DNA from: Pseudomonadota bacterium | GTDB lineage: Bacteria > Pseudomonadota > Alphaproteobacteria > Sphingomonadales > Sphingomonadaceae | Direction: 5' to 3' | DNA length: 64,000 nucleotides | Assembly: GCA_023418595.1 (NCBI GenBank) | Contig: JAEZZI010000026.1 | Span: 124,001 to 188,000 of the forward strand | Shown here: positions 9,060 through 19,541 of the stretch, piece after piece | Numbering within the stretch: the first letter of the stretch is position 1 | Layout: each line of letters starts with the position of its first letter | The notes under the pieces: generated by a model | What the model was told of the DNA's origin: nothing | The model's database searches: none | What the model saw: only the letters and a program-made list of their open reading frames with translations | Program-made: the position numbers and the translations under genes

Positions 9060-9323
9060 TCACCGCGCGCGCAACGCCGTCACCGCGTCGCGCGCGTCAC
9101 GAATATCGCCCGCAGCAATGTCCTGCGTCCCCAATGCCAGCAATTTCAGCATCGCCAGCGTTTCCTGGGTCGCCTCGTAACTGGCGAGATCCTGCAGCAC
9201 GGCTTTCGCCTCGCCATTCTGGGTGATGACGACCGGATCGCCGCGTTCGGCGAGCTGGGCGAGGATCGCCGCAGCGTCGGCCTTCAACTGGCTGATCGGT
9301 TTGACCTGTCCCGACAATCGCAT
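9060..9323 (-). CDS. Phd/YefM-family antitoxin
   Basis: The 87-residue product begins with a Phd/YefM DNA-binding fold: KPISQLKADAAAILAQL, then the strand DPVVITQNGEAKAVLQD and SYEATQETL. The flexible C-terminal part (DIRDARDAVTALR) would wrap the toxin. Such proteins neutralise the toxin and repress their own operon. It precedes the ParE-like gene with a 4-nt gap. The promoter probably lies in the roughly 50 bp between 9323 and the aminotransferase stop at 9375. Confidence 0.85.
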   Translation of the reverse strand: MRLSGQVKPISQLKADAAAILAQLAERGDPVVITQNGEAKAVLQDLASYEATQETLAMLKLLALGTQDIAAGDIRDARDAVTALRAR

Positions 9324-9374
9324 CGCCTGACCTTTCGGATCGAATATGGTCCGAATATAGTCATCGCCCAGCGA

Positions 9375-10574
9375 TCAGGAAAGCGCCTTGCACGCGTCCT
9401 GAATTCGCGCGCACGCCTTCTTGAGTGCGCCGTCGCTCGTCGCATAGCTGATGCGCATGGCGGGGGAGAGGCCAAAGGCCGCCCCTTGCACCGTCGCGAC
9501 GCGGGCTTCGTCGAGGAGATAGGCGACGAAATCCTCGTCGGTGCCGATGCGTTTGCCCTTGGGCGTCGTCCTGCCGATCAGCCCGGACAATTCGGGATAG
9601 ACGTAGAAGGCGCCCTCGGGCGTCGGGCAAGTCATGCCGTCGATCTCGTTCAGCGCGGCGACCACCAGGTCGCGGCGGCGCTGGAAGGCGGCGTTGCGGG
9701 CCGCCAGGAACGACTGGTCGCCGTTGAGCGCGGCGACCGCAGCGGCCTGAGCGATCGAACACGGGTTGCTGGTCGATTGCGACTGGAGCTTGGCCATCGC
9801 CTTGATCAGTTTCGCGTCGCCGCCCGCAAAGCCGATCCGCCACCCGGTCATCGCATAGGCTTTCGAACAGCCGTTCACCGTCAACGTGCGATCATAGAGA
9901 TTGGGGCAGACCTGCGCGATCGTCGCGAATTCGAAGCCGGGATAGACGATGTGCTCGTACATGTCGTCGGTGAACACCCAGACATGCGGGTGGCGTTCGA
10001 GCACTTCGCCCAGCGCGCGCAACTCGTCCGCGGTATAGCCTGCGCCGGTCGGGTTGGACGGCGAGTTGAGGATCACCCATTTGGTCCGCGCGGTGATCGC
10101 CGCATCAAGCTGTTCGGGGGTGATCTTGTACCCCTGATCCGCGCCCGCGGCGACGAACACCGGCTTGCCGCCCGCGAACTGCACGACATCCGGGTAGCTG
10201 ACCCAGTAAGGGGCGGGCACGATCACCTCGTCGCCCGCGTCGATCGTCGCGACGAAGGCGTTGAACAAAGTGTGCTTGCCGCCGACATTCACGCTGATCT
10301 GATTGGGCGTGTAGGTCAGGCCGTTGTCGCGCGCGAATTTGGCGGCGATCGCTTCCTTCAGTTCATGCGTGCCGTCGACATTGGTGTATTTGGTCTGGCC
10401 TGCGCGGATCGCTTCGATCGCGGCGTCCTTGACGAAATCAGGCGTGTCGAAATCGGGCTCGCCCGCACCCAGCCCGATCACCTCGATCCCCTGGCGTTTC
10501 AGCTCGTTGACGCGCGCGGTGACGGCGAGCGTGGGCGAAGGCTGGATACGGCCGAGCGCGGCGGAGGTCTGCAT
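9375..10574 (-). CDS. aspC: Aspartate aminotransferase, class I
   Basis: The 399-residue PLP enzyme transfers amino groups between aspartate (and probably prephenate) and 2-oxoglutarate. Motifs are IGLGAGEPDFDTPDF at the N-terminus, SPSNPTGAGYT, VFTDDMYEHIVY and NGCSKAYAMTGWRIG with the PLP lysine. These fit the I-beta (thermophile/alphaproteobacterial) subgroup, some of whose members also make arogenate. The start is ATG at 10574. It is monocistronic or follows the pabBC gene, whose stop lies about 45 bp upstream on the same strand. Confidence 0.92.
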   Translation of the reverse strand: MQTSAALGRIQPSPTLAVTARVNELKRQGIEVIGLGAGEPDFDTPDFVKDAAIEAIRAGQTKYTNVDGTHELKEAIAAKFARDNGLTYTPNQISVNVGGKHTLFNAFVATIDAGDEVIVPAPYWVSYPDVVQFAGGKPVFVAAGADQGYKITPEQLDAAITARTKWVILNSPSNPTGAGYTADELRALGEVLERHPHVWVFTDDMYEHIVYPGFEFATIAQVCPNLYDRTLTVNGCSKAYAMTGWRIGFAGGDAKLIKAMAKLQSQSTSNPCSIAQAAAVAALNGDQSFLAARNAAFQRRRDLVVAALNEIDGMTCPTPEGAFYVYPELSGLIGRTTPKGKRIGTDEDFVAYLLDEARVATVQGAAFGLSPAMRISYATSDGALKKACARIQDACKALS

Positions 10575-10618
10575 GGTTCAGGTGGCCCGTTTCGCTGGAG
10601 GAGCAAGCGATCGAGCCG

Positions 10619-12400
10619 TTAGCGCGGGCGGTGCTGCGGTGCAACCATTCGCGCAATCATCAGCCCGCGAAGTGCGTTACCGATGTAAAATTCTTGCGCG
10701 AGATCGGCGACGGTCAATTCGCCTTCGACCGCGCGGCCGGTGGCGAGCAGTTCCTCGCGCAACACGCCGCGCAGCAGGCCGGGGGCAGGCGGCGTGACCA
10801 GCACGCCGTCGCGCTCGACGAAGAGATTGGTGAAACTGCCCTCGGTCAGTCGCCCGTCGGGGGTTTCGAAAACAACCTCGAACGCGCCCGCCGCCCGCCG
10901 CGCGGCGTCGTAGAAGCCGCGATCGGTGGTCTTGTGGTTCAGCCGGAAATCGCGCTCTGCGACCGGCAGCGGCGCGATCGCCACCTCGACCGGGCCGGTC
11001 GGCGCAGGCGGCATCGCGGCGATGTCGATTGCGATCGCCCCGCTTTTCGCAAGCAGCAACCGGATGCGCGCGGGACCGAGCAGGCGAAACGCCGCGACTT
11101 GGAGCGCGTTGCGCGCGGCGTGGCGGTCGAATTCGAAGCCGAAGGTGCGCGCGCTCGATTTCATCCGTTCGAGATGGCGTTCGAGCAACACGATCCCGCT
11201 GCGGGGATCGAACGCCATCGTCTCGATCAGGTCGAAATCGCGCTGTCCCGCGGTGACGAACGCGCCTTTTGCCAGACACTCGGCCCATTCCTCATGGGCG
11301 CGAGAATCGGCGACGACGCCCGAGCCGAGGCCCATCTGGAACGCGCCGCCATCCTCTGCCCACAAGGTGCGGATCGCGACGTTGAACATCGCGTCGCCAT
11401 TCGGGTCGATGCGCCCGATCGCGCCGGTATAGGGACCGCGCGCCACGCCGCCTTCGACCGTTTGGATCACCTGCATGGCGCGGACCTTGGGGGCGCCGGT
11501 GATCGACCCGCAGGGGAAGAGCGCCTCGACGGCGTCCACTGCGTCGCGGCCGGGCGCGAGCGTCGCGGTGACCCCCGACACCATCTGATGCACGCTGGGA
11601 TAGGTTTCGACCACGAACCGTTCGGGCACCCGCACGCTGCCGGGCACCGCGATGCGGCTGAGGTCGTTGCGGAGCAGATCGACGATCATCAGATTCTCGG
11701 CGCGCTGCTTGGGATCGTTGCGGAGGGTCTCGATCGCTGCGCGGTCGGCGTCGGGGGTGACGCCGCGCCGCGCCGTGCCCTTCATCGGGCGGGCGCGAAG
11801 CTCGCCGTCCTCCAGCGCGAAGAACAGTTCGGGGGAGAAGGACAACAGCCATGCCGCCCCGGTCCACAGCAGCGCCCCGAACGGGGCCTGAGCGCGCGTC
11901 CGGATCGCGGCATAGAGCGCGAGCGGATCGCCCTCGCTCGCAAGGCGCGCCTGAAAGGTCAGGTTCGCCTGATAGATGTCACCCGCGGCGATGTAATCGG
12001 CCACCTGCGCCGCCGCCGCGAAATAGGCGTGGCGCGTGACGAGCGGCTGCGGCGCGCCCACCCATGCGCCTGCCGGATCGGGCAGCAGCTCGGCCACATC
12101 GGCGTTGGCGATTTCGCGATAGCCCTTGAACAGTCCGAACCACGCGACCGGAAGCGACCCCGGTGCCACGGGGCCACCGGTCGGCTCGAACGCCGGTCCC
12201 GCGCCATAGCCGAGCCAGCCCGCGGCATGGAGGCCGTCGCGACCGGCCTGACGCAGTCGCGCCATCAGGGCGGCAACCTCGTCGGCGCATTTCGCCCGCA
12301 TTTGCTCGACCGGTTCGACATAAAGCCGCGCCGGTCCCCCGCCGGGTCGGGCGTCGTCGAGCAGGACGAACGGTTTATTGGCGGTGATCGGCCCCATCAC
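10619..12400 (-). CDS. pabB: Fused aminodeoxychorismate synthase component I / aminodeoxychorismate lyase
   Basis: The 593-residue protein joins two steps of p-aminobenzoate (folate) synthesis. The first ~390 residues are chorismate-binding, with DIYQANLTFQ, FSPELFF, PMKGTARRG, ENLMIVDLLRNDL, HQMVSGV and FPCGSITGAPKVRAM. The last ~190 residues form a class IV aminotransferase-fold lyase, with HLERMKSSARTFGF, LNHKTTDRGFYDAAR (catalytic lysine) and EGSFTNLFVE. One chain therefore turns chorismate plus ammonia into PABA, given a PabA glutaminase elsewhere. ATG ATG at 12400/12397 gives two equivalent starts. A palindrome lies upstream. Confidence 0.92.
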   Translation of the reverse strand: MMGPITANKPFVLLDDARPGGGPARLYVEPVEQMRAKCADEVAALMARLRQAGRDGLHAAGWLGYGAGPAFEPTGGPVAPGSLPVAWFGLFKGYREIANADVAELLPDPAGAWVGAPQPLVTRHAYFAAAAQVADYIAAGDIYQANLTFQARLASEGDPLALYAAIRTRAQAPFGALLWTGAAWLLSFSPELFFALEDGELRARPMKGTARRGVTPDADRAAIETLRNDPKQRAENLMIVDLLRNDLSRIAVPGSVRVPERFVVETYPSVHQMVSGVTATLAPGRDAVDAVEALFPCGSITGAPKVRAMQVIQTVEGGVARGPYTGAIGRIDPNGDAMFNVAIRTLWAEDGGAFQMGLGSGVVADSRAHEEWAECLAKGAFVTAGQRDFDLIETMAFDPRSGIVLLERHLERMKSSARTFGFEFDRHAARNALQVAAFRLLGPARIRLLLAKSGAIAIDIAAMPPAPTGPVEVAIAPLPVAERDFRLNHKTTDRGFYDAARRAAGAFEVVFETPDGRLTEGSFTNLFVERDGVLVTPPAPGLLRGVLREELLATGRAVEGELTVADLAQEFYIGNALRGLMIARMVAPQHRPR

Positions 12401-12449
12401 CTGTCCGAATGCCGCGCTTGCCCGCGCGCTTCAACCCCTCGACGTATCT

Positions 12450-12527
12450 CGTGCTCCTGCGAAAGCAGGAGCGGTGGCGGCGTGGACATGCGCTTGTTGC
12501 CAGCACTCCTGCTTTCGCAGGAGCACG
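12450..12527. repeat. Palindromic repeat with self-folding arms
   Basis: Arms 12450-12471 and 12506-12527 (22 nt) are perfect reverse complements, and each arm also folds on itself (CTCCTGC-GAAA-GCAGGAG). It occupies the divergent interval between pabB and the MBL hydrolase, an unusual place for a terminator. Confidence 0.85.
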
Positions 12528-12584
12528 GGGGTGCGGACGGGACGTGCATTGCGAGCCACCGCCCCGCCGCCTATGTCGCCACTC

Positions 12585-13244
12585 ATGGAACAGCCCCCGC
12601 TTCGCGCCGCGATCGTCCCCGTCACCCCGCTCCAGCAGAATTGCTCGCTGATCTGGTGCACGAAAACGATGCGCGGGGCGTTCGTCGATCCCGGCGGCGA
12701 CCTGCCGCGGCTGAAGGCGGCGATGGCGCAGCACGGGGTCACCATCGAAAAGATTCTGCTGACCCACGGCCATATCGACCATTGCGGCGAAGCGGGGACG
12801 CTGGCCAAGGAGTTGGGCGTGCCGATCGAGGGGCCGGAGGAAGCCGACCGCTTCTGGATTTCGCGGCTGGACGAGGACGGCCGCAATTACGGCATCCGCG
12901 GCGCGGTGTTCGAACCCGACCGCTGGCTGGTACAGGGCGACACGGTGACGGTCGGCGAACTGACGCTCGACGTCTATCACTGTCCCGGCCACACGCCGGG
13001 CCATGTCGTGTTCCACCATCCGGCGTCTAAGCTGGCGATCGTCGGCGATGTGCTGTTCCAGGGATCGATCGGCCGGACGGATTTTCCGATGGGCAATCAT
13101 CAGGACCTGATCGACGCGATCACCACCCGGCTTTGGCCGCTGGGCGACGATACCGCCTTCATTCCGGGGCACGGCCCGATGTCGACCTTCGCGCATGAAC
13201 GGCGGAGCAACCCGTTCGTCGCCGACGCGGCGCTGGCGGGCTAA
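12585..13244 (+). CDS. MBL-fold metallo-hydrolase (glyoxalase II-like)
   Basis: The roughly 219-residue product has the metallo-beta-lactamase metal motif THGHIDHCG (HxHxDH), then CPGHTPGHVVFH, VGDVLFQGSIGRTDFP and IPGHGPMS. Members hydrolyse thioesters such as S-lactoylglutathione or act as persulfide dioxygenases. The QNCSLIW opening and GRTDFPMGN block match the YcbL-like hydrolase subgroup. ATG at 12585 (MEQPPLR) is preferred; ATG at 12573 is in frame and equally lacks a clear ribosome site. Confidence 0.88.
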   Translation: MEQPPLRAAIVPVTPLQQNCSLIWCTKTMRGAFVDPGGDLPRLKAAMAQHGVTIEKILLTHGHIDHCGEAGTLAKELGVPIEGPEEADRFWISRLDEDGRNYGIRGAVFEPDRWLVQGDTVTVGELTLDVYHCPGHTPGHVVFHHPASKLAIVGDVLFQGSIGRTDFPMGNHQDLIDAITTRLWPLGDDTAFIPGHGPMSTFAHERRSNPFVADAALAG

Positions 13245-13305
13245 GCCATCCATTCCCCGTTCGTTTATCGACTTCGCTCGAAACCAACGGCGACAGGGAG
13301 TTCTT

Positions 13306-14319
<1,014 letters not shown>

Positions 14320-14321
14320 GT

Positions 14322-14756
14322 TCATCCCATTGCGGGCGGCAGGGGAATGGCGACATTGCCTGTGCCGCCGGTCGTCAGGATGACGATCGCGTAGATCGCC
14401 AGCCCCGCGGTTACCGCCAGGGACACGATGATCCCGAATCCGCGCGCAGACATGTTGCCGTCCATGCCGATCGGATGCGCGATGCGGGCCAGCACGAACG
14501 CCGCTGCCGTGACCCACAGGCCGATGCTCGCTCCGCGAGCCAGTTCGGTCAACGCGAGCAGGATGAGCACGATCGGCGCGAATTCCGCGAAGTTCAGTTG
14601 CGCGCGCATCCGCGCCGTCAACCGCTCGTTGCCGCCGTCGCCGATGCTGATCTTCTCCGCGCGCCGGATTGCCCCGATTCGCATGGCCAGCCACAGGTTG
14701 ATGAACGCGCACGCCGCCGCTGCACTCAGCGTTACGGGAAGTGTCAGTTCTGCCAT
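14322..14756 (-). CDS. MAPEG-family membrane protein
   Basis: The 144-residue product has four predicted membrane segments and the MAPEG pattern RMRAQLNFAEFAPIVLILL (E..N....P), followed by ARIAHPIGM. MAPEG proteins include glutathione-dependent membrane transferases and isomerases; bacterial members like this are mostly uncharacterised. ATG at 14756 is preceded by AAAGGAGAGG. It is 41 bp downstream of the M61 peptidase on the same strand. Confidence 0.85.
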   Translation of the reverse strand: MAELTLPVTLSAAAACAFINLWLAMRIGAIRRAEKISIGDGGNERLTARMRAQLNFAEFAPIVLILLALTELARGASIGLWVTAAAFVLARIAHPIGMDGNMSARGFGIIVSLAVTAGLAIYAIVILTTGGTGNVAIPLPPAMG

Positions 14757-14797
14757 CGTCGCCTCTCCTTTCAACCTCGGTCTGATAGGGGTGGTTG

Positions 14798-16621
14798 TCA
14801 GGGCTGCGCGCCCAGCCACGCGCCACGAAATTTGGCCTGGGCTGGCGTCAGCGTCCCCCCGATCGCCTCGGTCCGCACGACTTCCAGCGTCGGGTCCGCC
14901 GCCAGCGTCATGGTCGCGCGGCGCTCCTGGCCGAGATGGGTGAAGGCGATCTCCACCCGCTCCCCCGGCTTGCGGGCGGCGAGCGCGGTGGTCCAGTCGC
15001 CCTCGCTCGCGATCGGCTTGCCGCCAAGCGTGGTGATTCGCGCGCCCGCGCCGACTCCGGCGTCGTAAAGCGGCGTGCCCGGCGCGGGATAACCGGCGAC
15101 CGTCACGCCGCTCGCATCGCCCCGCACCGGCGTCGGCCCGACCCAGGCGAGACCAGGATTGGCCGCGCGCAGCACCAGCCCGGCCTGCGCCAGCAGCGGT
15201 GCGAAGTCGGGCAGCTGCGACCCCTCGATCTGGGTCGCGAAAAAGGTATCGGCGAATCGCTGGTCGGTGACGGTCGCCAGCGCCGCTCTCAGGTCGGCGG
15301 TGACGAAGGGCCGTTCGGTGACGCCATGACTGCGCCACAGCGTTTGCATATAAGTGTCGAGCGTCGTGCCGCGCTGGCGCAGCGCGAGGTCCAGCCCCGC
15401 AGCGATCACCGCGCCATAGAGATAATAGCTGGTGAAGATGTGATCCTGACGCGGATCGATCGCGGTTGCCGCATCGACGAACGGCGCGCGCAGGCTCATT
15501 TCCATCGGCCCGTGATAGCGCCTGCCGGGGCGGTTGAGCGTGTAGTTCAGCGCACGGCTGAGGTCGGTGAGATATTCGTCGACGCTCCAAACCCCGGCGC
15601 GAGCGATGGTCAGCGGCCCGTAATAGCTGGTGAAGCCTTCGGCGAACCACAGGCTGGGCGTGGGGTTCGCGCGGGTGAAATCGAAGGGTTCGAGTTCGGC
15701 CGGGCGCAACCGTTCGACCAGCCAGGCGTGGAAGAATTCGTGGCTGAGCGTGCCGATCTGCGAATAATTCGCCTCCGCCAGCCCGCGATTTGCCGTGAGG
15801 ATGGTCGAGTTGCGATGCTCCATTCCGTCGCCCGACGCCTGGGGCACATAGGTGGCGATGAAGGTGTAGGTGCCGTGATCGAAATCGGGGACGTCGCCGC
15901 CGAAGACTTTGATCTGTTCGGCGACGACCTTCTTCGCCATGTCGGTGAAGCGGTCGACCTCGGCCTCCGCGCCATTGTGGTGGACCGCCAGCCGGATGGC
16001 GCGCGGCGTGCCGCGATCGTCGACCTGCCATTCGCGAACGTCATGGTCGGCAAGCGTCGTGGGGCTGTCCATGAAATATTGCAGATCGGGCGCGCCGAAT
16101 GTCCAGGGACGGCTGGTCGGGACCAGCTGCGTCGCGACTTTCCACCGATTGTTCGCGGGCCGGAATCGAACGGTGATCGGGCGCGTGTCCTGCCCCTGCG
16201 CCCACAGGAAGGTCGCGGGCATATTCAGATGCGCGTGGGTGGGATCGACCTGGGCATAGGTGCCGTCGGCGCGATCGGCGAACAAGGTATAGGTGACGGC
16301 GACAGTGCCGTCGTGCTTGGCGATGGTCCAGCTATAGGGATCGGTGCGGGTTATGGGCAGTTCGCGTCCGCGGCTGTCCCTGGCGCTGACCGCATAGACG
16401 TTTTTGGCGAATTCGTGGATCGCGTAACGACCGGGCGAAGACCGCGACATCTGAAACCGCACGGGTTTGGATGGAAGGTCGGACACGGTGACGCTGATGC
16501 GCGCTTCGTTGTGAACCGCGTTTTCGAAGCTGACATCATATTCGATCGGGCGCGGCGCATCCTGTGCGCTCGCCGACGTTGCCAACGCAATCGCTGCACA
16601 GCCCGCCATCCAACGCCGCAT
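14798..16621 (-). CDS. M61-family aminopeptidase with PDZ domain, exported
   Basis: The 607-residue product carries a signal peptide (MRRWMAGCAAIALATSASAQ), an N-terminal beta-rich M61 domain, the zinc motif LSHEFFHAWLVERLRP (HEFFH) near residue 285, and a PDZ-like domain at about 500-600 (GARITTLGGKPIASEGDW). M61 enzymes are glycyl aminopeptidases first described in Sphingomonas. It probably acts in the periplasm on small peptides. The MAPEG gene follows on the same strand. Confidence 0.9.
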   Translation of the reverse strand: MRRWMAGCAAIALATSASAQDAPRPIEYDVSFENAVHNEARISVTVSDLPSKPVRFQMSRSSPGRYAIHEFAKNVYAVSARDSRGRELPITRTDPYSWTIAKHDGTVAVTYTLFADRADGTYAQVDPTHAHLNMPATFLWAQGQDTRPITVRFRPANNRWKVATQLVPTSRPWTFGAPDLQYFMDSPTTLADHDVREWQVDDRGTPRAIRLAVHHNGAEAEVDRFTDMAKKVVAEQIKVFGGDVPDFDHGTYTFIATYVPQASGDGMEHRNSTILTANRGLAEANYSQIGTLSHEFFHAWLVERLRPAELEPFDFTRANPTPSLWFAEGFTSYYGPLTIARAGVWSVDEYLTDLSRALNYTLNRPGRRYHGPMEMSLRAPFVDAATAIDPRQDHIFTSYYLYGAVIAAGLDLALRQRGTTLDTYMQTLWRSHGVTERPFVTADLRAALATVTDQRFADTFFATQIEGSQLPDFAPLLAQAGLVLRAANPGLAWVGPTPVRGDASGVTVAGYPAPGTPLYDAGVGAGARITTLGGKPIASEGDWTTALAARKPGERVEIAFTHLGQERRATMTLAADPTLEVVRTEAIGGTLTPAQAKFRGAWLGAQP

Positions 16622-16715
16622 CGTCCGTTCCCCTATCTGCCACTGGCGCTCAGGCCGAGCGCATTGTTGCGACAGGGCTAGGCGGGAACGCGCGCGCGGG
16701 CAAGATAGGCGCGGA

Positions 16716-17459
16716 TCAGCTCAGGCGGCGCTGCAAAGCCCGTTTCAGCCGGTCGTGCGCGGCTTTCTTGATCTGGCAGATCCGCGCCGATCCGACGCCG
16801 AGCACCTGGCCGATTTCCTCCAGATTCAATTCCTCGACATAATAGAGCTGGATCACCTGCGCCTCGCGCGTCGGCAGATCGCCGATCGCGTCCACCAGCG
16901 TTTCGCGCAGCTCGCTGTCGGCGAGCGCCTCGAACGCATCGGGGGTGTCGTCCATGAACCACGGCGCGTCGTCCGAATAGACGTCGTCGAGCGAATCGAA
17001 GCGCAGCGCTTCGGCGCCCGCATAATCGGTGCGCAGTTTGTCGAGGTCCACGCCCAGCCTTTCCGCGATTTCAGCATCCTCGGGCGCGCGGCCCAGCAAT
17101 TGGGTGAGCGATGCGACCGCCTGGCCGTAAGCCTTGCGCCTGCGCATCGCGCCGCGCGTCATCGTCGCCTGCCTGCGCAGTTCGTCGATCATGCTGCCGC
17201 GGATGCGGGTGTTGAGATACTGGTCGATCGTGACCTGCCCGCGCTCCTCGAAGCTGGTGCAGCCCTCGACCAGCGCGACCAGCCCGATTTGGATCAGATC
17301 CTCGACCTCGACGATCGTGCTCATCGCGCCGTGGACGTGCCAGGCGATGCGGCGCACCAGCGGCAGGTGCTGGCGCACCAATGCCTCGGTATCGCGCGGG
17401 CTTTGCTGCGGCGTGTAGGTCAGCGGTTCGCCGACGACGGGATGGCGGAGCGGCATCAT
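16716..17459 (-). CDS. fliA: Flagellar sigma factor sigma-28
   Basis: The 247-residue sigma-70-family factor has region 2 (VRRIAWHVHG, VEDLIQIGLVAL, QYLNTRIRGSMIDELR), region 3 and region 4 helix-turn-helix (NLEEIGQVLGVGSARICQIKKAA). FliA drives late flagellar genes and is held by FlgM, encoded about 3.4 kb away. ATG at 17459 overlaps the flhA stop by 4 nt (ATGA), so it is translationally coupled to flhA and belongs to the SLT-flhA-fliA operon. Confidence 0.95.
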   Translation of the reverse strand: MMPLRHPVVGEPLTYTPQQSPRDTEALVRQHLPLVRRIAWHVHGAMSTIVEVEDLIQIGLVALVEGCTSFEERGQVTIDQYLNTRIRGSMIDELRRQATMTRGAMRRRKAYGQAVASLTQLLGRAPEDAEIAERLGVDLDKLRTDYAGAEALRFDSLDDVYSDDAPWFMDDTPDAFEALADSELRETLVDAIGDLPTREAQVIQLYYVEELNLEEIGQVLGVGSARICQIKKAAHDRLKRALQRRLS

Positions 17460-19537
17460 GCGGGGATCGCCTCGGGCGCGCCGATGACCGCGACGACCTC
17501 GACCGACTTGTCCTCGGGCACTTCGAAGAAGCTCATGACGGGCGTGTCGGGCAGCACGGTCTTCACCAGCTTGCGGATGGCAATGCGGATCGACGGCTGG
17601 ACGACCAGCACGAAGGGCTTGGCCTCTCCCACCAGCGGCTGGGCGGCGCGTTGCAACGCATCGACGATGCGGCGGCCCAGATCGGGTTCGATCGTGTGGC
17701 GGCGCGACGGGTCGGAGCGGACGGCCTGACCCAGCAACGCTTCCAACTGGCCTTCCAGCGTCATCACGCGCAGCGGCTCGCGGACGCCGCACATCTTCTG
17801 GATGATGAGCGGGCCGAGTTCGGGACGGATTGCCTCGACGATCTCGTCGGCATCCAATGTCTTCTGCGCGGCGCTGGCGATGGCGGCAGCGATGCGGCGG
17901 AACTCCTTCAAGGGGATGTTCTCGGCGAGAAGCGCGCGCAGCACTTGCGTCAGCGTGGTCAGCGACACCGGTTGCGGGCAGAGCGAGGCGACCAGTTGCC
18001 CGGCACGATCCTTCAGCCCGTCGAGCAGCGACTGTACCTCGTCGGGGCCGAGCAGGTCGGCGGCGTTCTGGATGAGGAGCTGGTTCAAATGCGTCGCCAT
18101 CACGGTGCCGGCATCGACCACCAGATAACCCGCCGCCGTCGCCGCATCGGCGTCGGCCGCCGAAATCCAGCGCGCGTCGAGGCCGAAGGTCGGGTCTTTC
18201 GCTTCCTTGCCGCGAATGGGCGCGACCGCCTGGCCGGTATCGAGGGCGAGCATTTCGTCGGGCGACGCCTGATCCTCACCCACCACCACGCCGTTGATGA
18301 CGATGCGATAGGTGAAGGGGGCGAGGTTGATGTCGTCGCGCACCCGCACCTGCGGCACGACGAAGCCCAGATCCTTCGACAGCTGGCGGCGGACCCCGGT
18401 GATGCGGCCCATCAGCGGCGCGCCCTTGCGCTCGTCGACCAGCGGCACCAGCCCGTAGCCGATATCGAGCATCACCTGCATAGTGTCGGTGACCTCGTCC
18501 CAGCCGATCCGGGACAGATCGGCAGGCGGTGCGGCGGGTTCGGGCGGCGGCGGCAGCTGCGACAGCTTGTACATGCGCCACGCCATGTAACCGGCACCGG
18601 CGGCGGCGGGCATGATGATGAGCGCGGGCATGCCTGGCAGCAGGCCGAGCAGCGCGAGGATGCCCGATACCGGCGCCCAGGTGCGATGCGAATTGAACTG
18701 GCTGCCGATCTGGCCCTGCAAATCCTTGGCCGACGACACCCGCGTCACGATCGCGGCAGCGGCGATCGATAGCAGCAGCGCGGGCACCTGCGCGACCAGC
18801 GCGTCGCCGACCGACAGGTTGATATAGACTTCGGCGGCTTCGGACAGGCTGAGCCCGTGGCTGACCGGACCGATGATGAGACCGCCGACGATGTTGATGG
18901 CGAGGATCAGCAGCCCCGCAATCGCGTCGCCCTTCACGAATTTGGACGAACCGTCCATCGCGCCGTAGAAATCGGCTTCGGTCGCGACCTCGACGCGGCG
19001 CGCGCGGGCTTCGTCGGGGGTCATCAGTCCGGCGTTCAGATCGGCGTCGATCGCCATCTGCTTGCCCGGCAGCGCGTCGAGGGTGAAGCGCGCCGAGACT
19101 TCGGATACGCGGCCCGCGCCCTTGGTCACGACGATCATGTTGATGATGATGAGGATCGCGAACACCAGCAAGCCGACGACGTAATCGCCACCGATTATGA
19201 AGCTGGCGAACGCCTCGATCACATGGCCCGCCGCGTCCGATCCCTCGTGCCCCGACCCCAGCACCACGCGCGTCGACGCGACGTTCAGGCCCAGGCGAAA
19301 CAGCGTGACAAACAGCAGCACGGTCGGAAAGGCCGAGAAATCGAGCGGCTTCTGCGCATTGAGCGCGACCATCAGCACCGCGATCGACAGCATGATGTTG
19401 GTGATGAAGAAGATGTCGAGCATGAACGCCGGGATCGGCACCACCATCAGCACGACGAGCAACAGGATGGCCGCGGGTAGTGCGCCCGAACGGAACAACG
19501 GCCCGGCACCGCCCTTGGCGCGATCGAGGAAATTCAT
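17456..19537 (-). CDS. flhA: Flagellar export gate protein FlhA
   Basis: The 693-residue protein forms the export gate of the flagellar type III apparatus. Eight hydrophobic segments lie in the first ~330 residues, with the conserved loop ARFTLDALPGKQMAIDADLNAG (FHIPEP signature region) at about 140-165. A cytosolic C-terminal domain binds chaperone-substrate complexes. ATG at 19537 is preceded by GGAG at about 10 nt; an in-frame codon at 19561 would overlap the preceding gene. The gene sits 4 nt after the transglycosylase gene and overlaps fliA. Confidence 0.96.
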   Translation of the reverse strand: MNFLDRAKGGAGPLFRSGALPAAILLLVVLMVVPIPAFMLDIFFITNIMLSIAVLMVALNAQKPLDFSAFPTVLLFVTLFRLGLNVASTRVVLGSGHEGSDAAGHVIEAFASFIIGGDYVVGLLVFAILIIINMIVVTKGAGRVSEVSARFTLDALPGKQMAIDADLNAGLMTPDEARARRVEVATEADFYGAMDGSSKFVKGDAIAGLLILAINIVGGLIIGPVSHGLSLSEAAEVYINLSVGDALVAQVPALLLSIAAAAIVTRVSSAKDLQGQIGSQFNSHRTWAPVSGILALLGLLPGMPALIIMPAAAGAGYMAWRMYKLSQLPPPPEPAAPPADLSRIGWDEVTDTMQVMLDIGYGLVPLVDERKGAPLMGRITGVRRQLSKDLGFVVPQVRVRDDINLAPFTYRIVINGVVVGEDQASPDEMLALDTGQAVAPIRGKEAKDPTFGLDARWISAADADAATAAGYLVVDAGTVMATHLNQLLIQNAADLLGPDEVQSLLDGLKDRAGQLVASLCPQPVSLTTLTQVLRALLAENIPLKEFRRIAAAIASAAQKTLDADEIVEAIRPELGPLIIQKMCGVREPLRVMTLEGQLEALLGQAVRSDPSRRHTIEPDLGRRIVDALQRAAQPLVGEAKPFVLVVQPSIRIAIRKLVKTVLPDTPVMSFFEVPEDKSVEVVAVIGAPEAIPA

Positions 19538-19541
19538 GGCG

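Noticed and set aside
12450..12527. CRISPR-like repeat
   Set aside because: Only two inverted arms without spacers; it is a palindrome.
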